Of a stretch of DNA of 64,000 nucleotides, positions 46,821 to 58,245 are shown one piece after another. The first letter of the stretch is position 1; each line of letters begins with the position of its first letter. The notes beneath the pieces were generated by a model, which ran no database searches, was not told the origin of the DNA, and was given only the letters and a program-made list of their open reading frames with translations. The translations under genes were made by a program, and so were the position numbers. The DNA is from Setophaga petechia (Eukaryota; Chordata; Aves; Passeriformes; Parulidae), in assembly GCA_024362935.1 (NCBI GenBank), contig JANCRA010000030.1, positions 7,608,096 to 7,672,095 of the forward strand. Direction: 5' to 3'.

Positions 46821-47345
46821 CCGGGAATGGGGCCGATCCCACCGGGAATGGGGCCGATCCCACCGGGAATGGGGCTGGGGCTGATCCCACCGGGAATGGG
46901 GCTGATCCCACCGGGAATGGGGCTGATCCCGATCCCATCGGGAATGGGGCTGATCCCATCGGGACTGATCCCATCGGGAATGGGGCTGATCCCATCGGGA
47001 CTGATCCCATCGGGAATGGGGCTGATCCCATCGGGAATGGGGCTGATCCCATCGGGACTGATCCCATCGGGGCTGATCCCATCGGGACTGATCCCGATCC
47101 CACCGGGGCTGATCTCACCGGGATTGGGGCTGGCGCTGATCCCGATCCCCCTGGGACTGATCTCGATCCCACCGGGAATGGGGCTGATCCCATCGGGAAT
47201 GAGGCTGATCCCATCGGGACTGATCCCGATCCCATCGGGAATGGGGCTGATCCAGATCCCACCGGCGTTGGGGCTGATCCCACCAGGGCTGATCCCATCG
47301 GGAATGGGGCCGATCCCACTGGGGCTGATCCCACCGGGATTGGGG
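46821..47345. repeat. 15/21-bp minisatellite
   Basis: Mixed 21-bp (GGGAATGGGGCTGATCCCATC) type and 15-bp (GGGACTGATCCCATC) units, about 30 in all. All unit sizes are multiples of three, so frames of several hundred codons (Asp-Pro-Ile-Gly-rich) persist on both strands. No start context, splice structure or domain supports a gene. Confidence 0.93.
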
Positions 47346-48730
47346 GCAGCACCTCGGGGGCCCCCGGGGGCTGGTCCGGCCCGTCCGAGCAAAGAGCAAA
47401 GAGCAAAGTGCTGCTGCCATCTCCCGACCGCGGCGAGCCCTGCCCGGGATGCCCTTCCCTGCCCGGGATCCCACTCCTTTTTCCACTGCCCGGGATCCCA
47501 CTCCCCGGTCCCAGATCCCACTCCCTTTTCCAGGATCCCACTCCTTTCCCCGGAATCCCACTCCCCTGCCCTCTCCCTCTCCCCCTACCCAGCTCCAATT
47601 CCCCTGCCCAGAGCAGCCCTGGGGCTAGAGTAAACAATCTGTAGGAAAAAGAATTAAAATTGTGGGGTTTGTTTTGGGGTTTTTAAACTTTTAATTTTTA
47701 TTTCTTTGTTTATTCTCTTTTGCCCTCACCCTACGAGGCAGCGGAGATGAGGAGGAGAAGCTCTGCCTCTCTCACTCAGAGTGCCCCAAATCGGGTCCTT
47801 CTGAGCAGTTTTCTGCCCCTTAAAGATGCTTTGCTCTCAATCACTTCCAGCTCCTTCCCTCCTCCTTGCCCCAGCTCTGGAATTCCTGTCCTGACCCTAA
47901 AATTCCTGTCCTGACTCTGAAATTTCCTGCTGAGTGGAATTGCACAGACCAACAGCCCAAACATTGAATCTTAACCCATTTTCACTCATTTTCCCTCCCG
48001 GGATGCTCCTGCCTGCTCTTCCCTCCCAACCTGACCAAGAGTTAAAAAATTCTTATTTAAACATCACCTAAACCGAGGTTCTTTCATTTCCAAAGAGCCC
48101 CAGATCCAAGGCAGGGGTGAGAAACATCAGCCACAAAAAAATTCTGCATCTCTCTGCCTTACAACACTGGCAGTGAAACCTTGTTTGGCTTTGGAGGCAA
48201 AATTTTCCATGCTGGGCTCCAGCACTGCTCAATTGCTCTGAGCCCACATCTTGTTTTTCTTCTGACAGAGTGAGGTATGATTCTTGGCTGGGTGAGCCTC
48301 TGCTAAATGAAAAGATGCTTTTAAAGCTCATTCACTCAACACTCACCCCAAAACCCAAGGGGAGGGTCAGATGGAAATTTGCTGAAGTTATCAGCCAGGC
48401 TTTCTGCTGGATTTCTTTTGTGGTGGGTATTAGGCTGAAGAGCATTAAATGAAGGCACAAGTGTTTGCTGGGGTGCTGGTAAAGGTAGAAAAGCCTGATG
48501 ATTAAAGCAACCAGAGCACTGAATTTATTTTCTTGTGAAAAGCTGGAGTTTGAGTCACTGTGATTCCTGGGGACTCGGCTCTCAGGGTTCATTTTGTCTG
48601 GATCTTTTAATTTACAACATAAAAGCCTCCTGCTTGTGAGAGGAGCAGCCCCATCCCTGTGAGAGGAGCAGCCCCATCCTTGTGTGAGTTCACTGGAGAG
48701 CCAGGGATGGAGGGGGAATTTCCTGAGTCA
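47346..48730. other. Intergenic, no gene seen
   Basis: Unique sequence, with a small 26-bp tandem repeat of GTGAGAGGAGCAGCCCCATC at 48635-48680. Confidence 0.6.
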
Positions 48731-48812
48731 GGAGCAGACTGGGAAGGGTTGGACTGGAAGATCTTGAAGTTCTTTTCCAGCCTGGGTGATTCTGGGTGAT
48801 TCTGTGACTCTC
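48731..48812 (+). mobile_element. CR1 LINE 3' terminus, sense
   Basis: GGGTTGGACTGGAAGATCTT, CTTTTCCAGCCTGGGTGATT and the terminal GGTGATTCTG repeat; a very short insertion. Confidence 0.75.
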
Positions 48813-48867
48813 TGAGGGTGTTTCTGCTTTCCAGGCTGGGGCTCCCAGTTCCTTCCTGCCCTCTCAG

Positions 48868-49175
48868 GGGCCTTAGAAAATCTTAAAAAATCAAAGTGAC
48901 AAGGCTGCAGGTTAGAGCCATGGGATCCTTGGCAAGTCTCCTCTCTAACATCACCTCTCTAACAGGAGCCTTTGTTATGGATTTCCAAAAGTGACAGTGG
49001 GTTGGAGGGTGACAGTGCCACCTCTCCAATGGCTCTGGACAAACCAACAGTCCATCAAATTTCTCTTCTTCCATAAAATAATGCAAAACAATCAGTTATT
49101 TATATAAAGCATTTGAGAAAGTTCATGACAAGACTGTAAACATCAGAAAGCTTAGAAAATCTTAAAAAATCAGGG
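48868..49175 (-). repeat. ~270-bp repeat unit, one copy plus start of a second
   Basis: Reverse complement of the intron 6 array: CTTAGAAAATCTTAAAAAAT, GGTTAGAGCCATGGGATCC, CTCTCTAACATCACCTCTC, GGTTGGAGGGTGACAGTGCC. It restarts with CTTAGAAAATC at 49150, showing tandem structure. Confidence 0.92.
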
Positions 49176-50187
49176 TGACATGAAAAGATCAGCCCAGGAC
49201 ATATTCTCCAATTCCAGAGCCATTTGTGCCTCCAGCCAGCTGTGGGTTCACTGGGGTCTGATCGGGGATGCTCCAAGAGAAGGAAAATCTGCAGTGGGGT
49301 AAATTAGGGTGTGAATTAGGGCCAGCTGCATCCTCTGGGCTTTAGGAATTCCCTTGCATTGCTCGGTTTTGTGTCACCAGCCCACCCTGGGTCCCTGCAG
49401 GGCTCTGGAGGCTCCCTGGGCCTGCAGGCCAGGCTGGCAGCACACACAGCCCCTGCCTGGCTCTTTGCTGTTGTCACTCCAACCCTTCCACCTGCCGAGG
49501 CCATAAAGATGAAAGCCAATAATAAACAGCCAGCCATCGTTTGAGAGAGGGGGGAAAGGCTGTAATTTACTGTGCCAGGGCTGCAGGGAGTCCATCTGAG
49601 GCTGGGTTATTGACAGCAAGTCGAGATGGGTTTGTTCCTCACGGTACTTACGTGCGCTCCGAGCACTTGAGGGTGACATTTTTAAAATCTAAAAATATAT
49701 AGCCAGCAACAAAACTTCCAGCAGCATGCAAGGGAGGGGAAGGATTTATGCCCAGAACATTGTGAACTTAAAGGGAAGTGTGTTTGTGGAAAGGGATTTG
49801 AAGGAGAAGGGGAAGCTCCAGGCTCTGGTGATGGCTGGGGGTGTCACTGGGGTTTTGGGTTTTGCTGAGGGATTTTATCCAGGGAAAACTCGTGTATCAC
49901 CCCAGGGATGTGACTCAGGAATGCTGCTGGAACCAGGGAAGGTGCAGGCAGATCAGACAAAGGAATCAGATGCTTTTGTGCTGGCCTGGGGTGTCACAAC
50001 TGAATCGGGTTTAGGGAGAGCCCTGGGTGGATCTGTGCTCCCAAGGGTCATTGCAGGCAGGTGAGAGCTGATCCTGCCCCGTGGGTTTTGTTCTGGGTGA
50101 GAGCTGTGTCCCCTCTGGTCTGCTCCAGAGCTCAGGGCCACCCCACAGCTCTGTAAATAAGGGGTTTGACTTCAAAACCTCAAAACA
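49176..50187. other. Intergenic, no gene seen
   Basis: 49490-49730 is unique, less GC-rich and repeat-free and could be conserved non-coding DNA. No coding exon seen. Confidence 0.5.
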
Positions 50188-50460
50188 TAAAGTGTGTGAG
50201 AAAGTTTGTTACAAGATTGTGAACATCACAAGGCTTAGAAAATCTTAAAGAATCAAAGTGACAAGGCTGCAGGTTAGAGCTGTGGGATCCTTGGGAAGTC
50301 TCCTCTCTGACATCCCCTCTCTAACAGGAGCCTTTGTTACAGATTTCCCAAAGTGACAGTGGGTTGGAGGGTGACAGTGCCACCTCTCCAGTGGCATTGG
50401 ACCAACCAACAGTCCATCAAATTTCTCTTCTTCCATAAAATAATGCAAAAAAATTATTTT
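50188..50460 (-). repeat. ~270-bp repeat unit, third locus
   Basis: Near-identical to 48868-49130, including GGTTAGAGCTGTGGGATCC, CTCTCTAACAGGAGCCTTTG and CAACAGTCCATCAAATTTC. Confidence 0.92.
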
Positions 50461-51599
50461 TTTTTGTTTTCCTGCTCTAAACCAGCTGTAACCTTGCTGA
50501 AAGCCTCACTTTCCCTGGGACCACAAGGACTTGATCCTGCAAATCTGGGGACCCCCATGATGCAGAGATGTCACTGACTCGTTCCTGAGGAGATCCAATC
50601 CATCCTTCCCTTCCTGTGGGGGAGGCAGGAGGTGGATCCAGGAGACACAAGGAATGAGTGATGTCCCTCCTGCCTCTGCCAAGGGACCAGAACCAGCCCC
50701 ACGAGCTGTGAGAGCCCTCTCATCCCTGTGAGAGCTCTGGGGTGTCAGCAGGGTTGTGATTTATGGCAATCAATCCCTCAACCTTATTTATAGCAGCAGC
50801 TCCCTGTGGGATTTCACACATGAAGATTGGCTTGTTCTGCACCCTCCCTCCTGCCAAAACCATCCCTGGGCCTCCCAACCCTCCTGGAGGCTTTTGTCTT
50901 GTCTCTACCCTGCCCATGTGGGCAGCTGGCATTCCTGCCCCGTGCCAACCCACTTTTCCCACCCTTGTTCCTCTATCAGGGCATGTTCAGACAGCCAGAG
51001 GTTTCCAGAGGTGGAGGAGGATGAGGATTGCTGAGATGAGAGGGGAGCACTGGGCAGGCACAGGGCTCTCTTCCCAGTGAGAGTGTGGGCTGCATTTTCT
51101 TGATTTAAAATGGCATTTTTACCTCTGGGAAATATTCTTCTTGACTATTCAAAATATTTTCTTGCTTGCCAACTGTTGTTGTCAGGGCCCTTCCCTACCC
51201 TGCTGGGATTTTTGCCTGCTTGTCCTGCAGGGTGTCCTCTGGTCCATCCAGGCTGCCCCTGGTTTCCAGGACCTTGGGGCATTCCAGGCACCTGGAAAAC
51301 CTTGTTTAAAATACGCAGGTTTGAAATATACAGGTACAATATTTTCAGATACAGCCCTGACATTTCAGAAAACACATGGCAAAGAAAAGGAACGAGCAGA
51401 CAGGAGCGAACCCCTGATCCCGTGACAGCACAAATGAGTGGGGGTCTGGGGGATTGCAATTATGTTTTCCCTCTGATTAACTGGGAATGGGCACCTTAGA
51501 AACCCCTTCCCCCTGTCACAAGCAGTGGTGGCAGGGAGGGAAAGTGTTGCAGGCTGTGCTTAAAGCTGAACCTGCTGGTCAGCCCCGCTGATGGATGGA
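50461..51599. other. Intergenic, no gene seen
   Basis: Unique sequence; nothing recognised. Confidence 0.6.
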
Positions 51600-52060
51600 G
51601 CCCTGGGACCCGCCGCCTGTAAGAGCCAAATCACTTACCTTGGAAATGCAAACCTTCTGGAAAGGGAATCAATAATTTCTGGAGCCTGGCTCGTGCTGAC
51701 ACACGGCCTGAGTCCATGGGAAAGGAACCCTTTGTTAATCTTCCTCGAGAGGCACACGCAGCTCCTATAAAAAGCTTCTGAAGTCAGGAACTAATTACAG
51801 CTGCACGAGGCTCCAGTCTGTCACCCCCGACAGCTCCGGGGGAGCAGGGGCTGCTCTGCTGCTGCTGCTGCTGCTGCTGCTGCCCAGGATGATGGACGAG
51901 CTGCACCAGCTCCTGCCTGGCCTCTGAAAGAGGAAGAATTAATGGGCAAATAAATTACAAATCAATTATTAAACCTCGGCGGCGTGCGGGGCCCCGCTCA
52001 GCCCCTGGTATCAAATATACATTTCTAATTAACTCAGCAGCTCTTGGTTAATGGGCACTG
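51600..52060. promoter_or_regulatory. Candidate conserved non-coding / regulatory stretch
   Basis: Repeat-free apart from a nine-unit CTG microsatellite (51856-51882). It has a TATA-like CTCCTATAAAAAG at about 51764, many TAAT-type homeodomain cores (AACTAATTACAGC, ATTAATGG, CAATTATTAAAC, TTCTAATTAACTC) and a CGGCGGCGTGCGGGG block. The density of such cores in otherwise GC-rich intergenic DNA suggests an enhancer. This is inference only. Confidence 0.3.
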
Positions 52061-53140
52061 GGTGCTGCCTGCTGCTAGAAATAGGGGATTTTTTGGCACG
52101 TGCTGTAAATTGAGTGTTTCATGTGTCCCTTCATGCCCAGTGACACGGGGAGGCCACGAGGACCCTTGGGATGCACTGAGAGACCCCAGAGCCTCCTGCA
52201 GGGACTCAGCACAAGCTGCAGAACAAACCCAGCGTGCCCTGAGGGATGCTCAGGCTCTCCCTGAGCCCCAATTCCCCGGGGAAAAGGGAATCCAGGGTGT
52301 TTTCCTCCCCTCCCTGCTCGCTGGGAGTGTCTGTCAGCACTGGCAGCTCCTGCCATGGGACCTGCCTGCAGTGTCTAGACAGATCCCAGGCCAGAAGTTT
52401 TTCCTGGAGCGGGGAGAAAATCAAATCAAATCAAAGGGTTTGGCAGATGGATGGCTGCACTCACACCCAGCCCTGCTCTCCTCGCTGCCCTCCAGCTCTC
52501 AGGGTGATTCCAGAATCTCTCAAAGGTGGGACAGGGCTGAGAATTCCCCTCAGGGGATTTGGGTGCCCCCAGGGTGAGGGTTTTGTGCTGGAATGGGTGC
52601 CAGGCCCCTCAGAGGAGCAGAACCTCGGAGGGATTTGGTGTCTGCACCACAGCAATATTTCTGCAGCTCACTAATCAATTATGATTCTGAGACAAGCTCC
52701 CATATGGTGCCTTTATAAATCACTCTCTCCACTTATCAAGGCTGTCTTGTTTGCCTGACATGAGCTATAAGGAGGGTGGGTTTTAGGCTAATGTTAACTC
52801 AAGCACGCAGAATGGGATTTATTTATAGAGGTTTAGAAAAGTGGAGTTTCTGAAGAGCCAAAATCTGGGTGCTAAGGAGAAAACCAAGAGCCTGAGGCAG
52901 CACAGCAAGGCCTGGCCTGGGAGCAGATAAACCCAGCTCAGATTGCTGGGCAGGGCAGGTCTGTCCCTCTGGAGCAGTTTCCATCCCTGAGGGACACTGG
53001 GGGACACTGGGGACACCTGAGGGTGAGGACTTGGAGGGGCTGAGGGGGGACAGGGCAGAGAGAGGAGCTCTGCACCTCCCAGTGAGAGCAGAAATCAGCA
53101 CAGGGGCTTTGGGGCCTGGAGCTGAGCACAGGGGAGAGCC
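52061..53140. other. Intergenic, no gene seen
   Basis: Unique sequence; 52680-52830 is AT-rich with no repeat and may be conserved. Confidence 0.55.
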
Positions 53141-53978
53141 CTGGGGGGTGACACGGTCCTGTCCCTTAGGGGGTGACACGGCAATGTCCCTTAGGGGGTG
53201 ACATGGTCCTGTCCCCTTGGGGTGTGACATGATCCTGTTCCCAAGGGGGGTGACATGGTCCTGTCCCTTAGGGGGTGGCACAGCCATGTCCTTTGGGGAG
53301 TGACACAGCCATGTCCCCTGGGGGGTGACACAGCCATCCACGTCCCTTGTGGGGGGTGACACAGCCATGTCCGTTAGGGGGTGACACAGCCATCCATGTC
53401 CCTTGGGGGGGTGACACAGCCATGTCCCCTGGGTTGTGACATGATCCTATCCCTTGTGGGGTGACACAGTGTTGTCCCTTGGGGGGTGACACGGCCATGT
53501 CCCTTAGGAGGGTGACATGATCCTGTCCCTAAGGGGGAGACACAGCCATGTCCCCTTAGAGGGTGACAAGCCCATGTCCCTGGGGGTGTGACATGATCCT
53601 GTCCCTTGGGGAGTGTGACATGGTCCTGTCCCTTAGGGCATGGCTATCCCTGGGGGGTGACACGGCCATATCCTTTGGGGGGGTGACATGATCCTGTCCT
53701 TTAGGGGGTGACACGGCCGTGTCCCTTGTGGGGTGACACAGCCATCCATGTCCCTTGTGGGGTGACAGAATCCTGTCCCTTAGGGGTGACACATCCATGT
53801 CCCTTAGGGGTGACACACCATGTCCCTTGGGGGGTGACACAATCCTGTCCCTTAGGGGTGACACATCCATGTCCCTTAGGGGTGACACAGCCATGTCCCT
53901 TGTGGGGTGACACAGCCATGTCCCTTAGGGGTGACACAATCCTGTCCCTTGTGGGGTGACCCAGCCATGTCCCTTGTC
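53141..53978. repeat. ~25-bp minisatellite
   Basis: About 30 units of GGGGTGACACAGCCATGTCC followed by CTT(G/A)G runs, with variant units (ATGATCCTGTCC). Stop-free frames on the minus strand result from the repeat. Confidence 0.93.
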
Positions 53979-54165
53979 CCGGAGCAAAGCCCAGCCCGGA
54001 GCGGCTCTGTCGCCGGCTCTGTCGCCCCCGAGCTGCTCCCGGCTCCCTCCCTCCTCTCTCCGGCTCTCCTGCTCTCTCTCCGCGCTCGCCCGGCCCCGGA
54101 GCATCCCCCGCTCCTCCCGTCATGCCCGGGACCGGACCGACCCCGGGCTGTTCCCTCCAGCCGTG
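53979..54165. promoter_or_regulatory. Small CpG-rich patch
   Basis: About 20 CpGs in under 200 bp, with CT-rich runs and CCGGGACCGGACCGACCCCG at the right. It could be an unmethylated promoter or enhancer of an unseen non-coding RNA. No transcript structure is visible. Confidence 0.35.
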
Positions 54166-54890
54166 AGGAAATTCCTCTTTTCCCAGAGCCCCCTCCTGCT
54201 CTCCACACCCAGCTCTCCAGCCTGATCACTTTTTCTGGTCGCATTTTTCCCCCCAGGTTTGTAAATCCCCATTTTTCCTGCTCTGAACAATCCAGGTACA
54301 GGAGCAACCTCCTAATCCACAGCTCTGTCTCTTGGCTCTATTTTAGTTCATCACTCAGGATATTCCACTTTGTTTTATCCAAACACACAACCCCCCTGCT
54401 CTGTTTGCAGATTGGATTCTGTTTGAGAGCTCCAAAATTTGCCTTTTCTCTCCTCTTAATATCCACCCAGTTCTTTCCCACTGCTGAGATTTTCCCATTC
54501 CAGCTGTGGATTTTTGCCCAAATTCTCTCTCCTCTGCTGGGAGATTTCATTGTGGTGCCTGGTGCTGCAGAGAGCCCCTCTCCCACACTTTTGGTTCCAC
54601 TACCCATGAAGCCAGGAGTGTGTGCAGAGGTTCTGTGCTGAATAAAGATAATTTTCCTTTTTCCCATGGGAAAAAACCCAACCTGAAAGGAAAATCCAGC
54701 ACATCCACTTGGGAACCTCCCTGGGCCCGCTGCATTTTTGGGATTTGCATGATCTGAAGGGATAAATTATGGAAACCAGGATAGAAAGCAGGATCAGAAG
54801 GCAGGGGATGGACAGGTTTCTCAGGAAGCCTCAGGAAGTTCCCAATGATCACCCAGTGGGAAAATCCTTTCCATATTTTAGAATAGTTAT
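54166..54890. other. Intergenic, no gene seen
   Basis: Unique sequence; nothing recognised. Confidence 0.55.
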
Positions 54891-55250
54891 TTTTACCTTT
54901 TCAATCTATAAAAACTACCCCTAGTTTTTTGAATTAATTGCTGAAATTATCATTAAAGCTCATAAGTGATGTGTTGAATTGACCAGTCGAGATCCTGAAA
55001 AAATTTGCTTTAGCTGTTCAAAATTAATATTTTGAGTAGCATCTTGCCAACAGTTATCAATTACAAACTGCTCTAGCTGCTTTTACAAGGCAAGTGTCTT
55101 ATCCTTTACCAAGTCACCCTTTATTAATTTTTTTTCAAGAAATACCTCAAAAAATAAAAACTGTTAATAGATCTTGTTATGTATCTCACAATTCCCTTCT
55201 TGGAATTTTGGGCAAGTCCCAGCTTGCCCCTAATAAAGCAGATTGGGGGA
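54891..55250. other. AT-rich insert of unknown origin
   Basis: A compositionally distinct AT-rich block with CCCCTAATAAAGCAG near its right end. It could be a decayed retroviral or other transposon piece; I cannot assign it. Confidence 0.35.
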
Positions 55251-55420
55251 AAGGCTGTGGCTTGTTAACCTGACATCAGAATCATGTGAGCAAGGAAGAA
55301 CTTTAATTTTGGCTTTGCAGGTCAAGAACAGGAAAGAATTCCCTCAATTCTGCTGCTTTGCTCTTGCACCGGGTGGGGAAGGGGCTGCTGTGAAAGCCCA
55401 GCTTGCAAACGGAGGGGTCT

Positions 55421-55568
55421 GGGGTTTTGGGGGATCCCTCGGGGTTTTGGCAGGTTCCCTTGAGGTTTTGGGGGGATCCCTCGGGGTTTTGGGGGGTTCC
55501 CTCGGGGTTTTGGGGAGTTCCCTAGAGGTTTTGGGGGTTCCCTCGGGGTTTTTTTGGGGTTCCCCCGT
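55421..55568. repeat. ~21-bp G/T-rich minisatellite
   Basis: About seven units of GGTTCCCTCGGGGTTTTGGG and variants. Confidence 0.9.
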
Positions 55569-55724
55569 CCCGGGGTCCCGCGGATCCGTCCCGGGGGTTC
55601 GGGATTTTGGGGGCTGCGATGTCCCCATGCCTCCACCGGGTGGCGCCCGAGCCCCGCACATCCCCAGCGTCTCCATGGCAACGGCCGGCCCTGGGTACCG
55701 CCCTCGCATCCGCATCCTGCATCC

Positions 55725-56230
55725 CGCAGCCGCATCCCCATCTCAAATCCCGCATCCCGCATCCCCTGGCTCACATCCCCTGGCTCACATCCCGCATCCC
55801 CATCTTATACCCCAAACCCCACACCCTGCATCCCCTGGTTCACATCCCGCATCCTCATCCCGTATCTTGCATTCCTCAATGCCCATCCTGCATCCCAACT
55901 TCCCCCATCCTGCATCCCCTTTCCTCATCTCCCATCCTGGATCCCACATCCTTGTCCTGCATCCCGCCCCCTGCATCCTCATCCCATGTTCTGTATCTTG
56001 GATCCTGCAATGCCCATCCTGCCCTCCCCACATCCCTCATCCCCCATCCTGCATCCCAACTTCCTCCTTTCTGCATCCCCCATCCCGTATCCCCCATTCT
56101 GCCCCCTCCATCCCTCATCTGCCATCCTCCACCCCAACTTCCCCATCCCTCATCCCCCTTCCTTCATCCCTTATCCTCCATCCCCTACCCCCCTTCCCAC
56201 ATCCCGCCCCCCTCATCCCGCATCCCCCAT
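55725..56230. repeat. Pyrimidine-rich CATCC-type repeat
   Basis: Irregular repetition of CATCCCGCATCCCC and CATCCTGCATCCC over 500 bp, without a strict period. Confidence 0.85.
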
Positions 56231-56357
56231 CCCGAGGGGTTCCAAAAATTCCTTCCTGGCCCTGGCACTCCCTGGCTGTGCCCAGGGCACGCACTGTGCC
56301 CAGCACACCTCGCTCAGCTCCTTTCGAGACCCTGGAGAGGCTGGGGCAGCTCCCAGG

Positions 56358-56738
56358 GGGTTGGGATGGGATAGGGACAGTGTCCCGCAGGATCTCCGTG
56401 TCCCAGCAGCCTCAGGCTGCTCCTCCCAGCGGGGTTGGGATGGGATGAGGGCAGTGTCCCGCCGGATCTCCGTGGGGTTGGGATGGGATAGGGACAGTGT
56501 CCCCCTGGATCTCCGTATCCCAGAAGCCTCAGGCTGCTCCTCCCAGCGGGATTAGGAAGGGATGAGGGCAGTGTCCCCCTGGATCTCCGTGTCCCGGCAG
56601 CCTCGGGCTGCTCCTCTCAGCGGGATTAGGATGGGATGAGGGCAGTGTCCCCCTGGATCTCCGTGGGGTTGGGATGGGATGAGGGCAGTGTCCCCCTGGA
56701 TCTCCGTGTCCCGGCAGCCTCGGGCTGCTCCTCCCATC
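56358..56738. repeat. ~74-bp minisatellite
   Basis: Five units with GGGTTGGGATGGGATGAGGG, CAGTGTCCCCCTGGATCTCC and CAGCCTCAGGCTGCTCCTCC. Two units lack the last part. Confidence 0.92.
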
Positions 56739-57536
56739 GCTCCCCTCCTCTGCCTGCAGAGCTCCCACTGCCACGTGGCCTTTTCCACTCCAGCATCCTG
56801 CTCTGGGCCTCGCTTTGCCTCTTGTTCTCCTTCTTTTTTTCCTCAGGAAACATCTGGAAGCTGAGTGAGAAACATTAAAAAGGGGGGGAGAGGGGGAAGA
56901 AAAGAAAAGAAGAGGAAAAAAAGCAAAGGGGGAGGGGAATCTTGGGAGCACCATATGATTTCACTTTCCTAAGACAACTGCAATTATGCCTTTGAGGCTT
57001 TACCAGTCACTGTAGATTCAAACCATGCTGGATGATGTCAGTGGGAAAATATGAAGGCCCTACTGGCTGTTCAAAAAAAAAAAAAAAAAGGAAAAATGAT
57101 AGAGAAAAAGCTCCTTTTCTGGCATTTTATTTCCCATTCTGAATCAGAAGAAGGGTGTTGTCCAGATGGATTTCTTCTTTATTGCTTCCCTGGGCTTGGT
57201 TGGGTCTTGCTGATCCCGTGGGAGAGGGGAAATGTCTCCTGGATCCCTCCAAATTATCTCCTCCTCTGTGCTGCTGCTGTCTGGGTCTGCCACGAGTCCC
57301 AAAATCCTCCTGGGCTGTGCTGGGAATGGATTTCCCCCAGCTCAGACACATCCCAGGCTGGGCTCCTCTTGCTCACACTGAGCAGGGCCCATGAATTTTT
57401 GGAAGCTGGTGAATGGGATGAGCAGGAGATATCAAGCCCAGCTCAGCAATTCTTGTGAAATCCATGAAAATTCCTGTGTTCAGGCAGCTTCCAGTTAACC
57501 TGAAATTGGGCAGTCTGGGGAGTTTGGGCAGTGGTG

Positions 57537-57650
57537 AATCCATGGGGAAACTGGCACTGCTGTGAATCCATGGGGAAAGTGGCATTGCTGGGAATCCATG
57601 GGGAAATTGGGATTGCTGTGAATCCATGGGGAAACTGGGATTGCTGTGTC
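57537..57650. repeat. 28-bp minisatellite, 4 units (copy A)
   Basis: Units begin GAATCCATGGGGAAA and end GGCACTGCTGT or GGGATTGCTGT. Confidence 0.95.
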
Positions 57651-57732
57651 CCAAACTTTGGAAATGCATTTTAATCCTGTTTAAAATGACCTGGGACATG
57701 AAACCACGTGCTGAGGGCTCCTCTAGGCTAAA

Positions 57733-57830
57733 TCAGAGAGTCAGAGCATCAAGAAATGTCCTGAGTTGGAAGGGACACCCCAACAATGCCTCAGAGCTCC
57801 TTGAATTCTGCAAATATTTGTGCTGTGCCC
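57733..57830 (-). mobile_element. CR1-derived fragment inside copy A
   Basis: AGAGTCAGAGCATCAAGAAA then TGTCCTGAGTTGGAAGGGAC is a diverged antisense CR1 terminus. The same piece is at 61412-61510 in copy B. Confidence 0.6.
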
Positions 57831-58029
57831 ATTCCCTGGGGATCCATGGGATTTTCTCCATTCTGCAGCTGGGGCAAGGCAGGAGAGGAAAGGTTTGAAT
57901 TTGTCCAATATTTGCCAGAACAGACGTGGTTCCAGGTGTCACTGGCATCAAATTGGTCAAAGCTTCCCACCAAGAGGCACCTGGGTGGTGATGGCACCGT
58001 TGGGTCACCTCAGGCTCTTGTGCCTGGGC

Positions 58030-58245
58030 ATTGCCACTTTTAGGGGTAAAATCATTGTTACTTTTAGGGGTAAAATCATTGCCACTTTTAGGGGTAAAAT
58101 CATTGCCACTTTTAGGGGTAAAATCACTGCCACTTTTAGGGGTAAAATCATTGCCACTTTTAGGGTTGAAATCACGGCCAGTTTTAGGGTTCAATTCATT
58201 GCCAGTTTTAGGGTTCAAACCATTGTTACTTTTTGGGTTCATCTC
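58030..58245. repeat. 24-bp tandem repeat, ~9 units (copy A)
   Basis: Units of GCCACTTTTAGGGGTAAAAT plus CATT, grading into GGGTTCAA variants at the right end. Confidence 0.95.

Noticed and set aside
46313..47644. 443-codon + strand and 402-codon minus-strand ORFs
   Set aside because: Both arise over the same 15/21-bp array; simultaneous openness of opposite strands marks a repeat artefact.
55637..55654. GGTGGCGCCCGAGCCCCG looked like a retroviral lysine-tRNA primer site
   Set aside because: Only the first ten bases fit; no LTR upstream and the context is CpG-rich unique DNA.
55243..56555. ORFs of 250-400 codons
   Set aside because: Built on pyrimidine-rich CATCC repeats and G/T minisatellite; no domain content.
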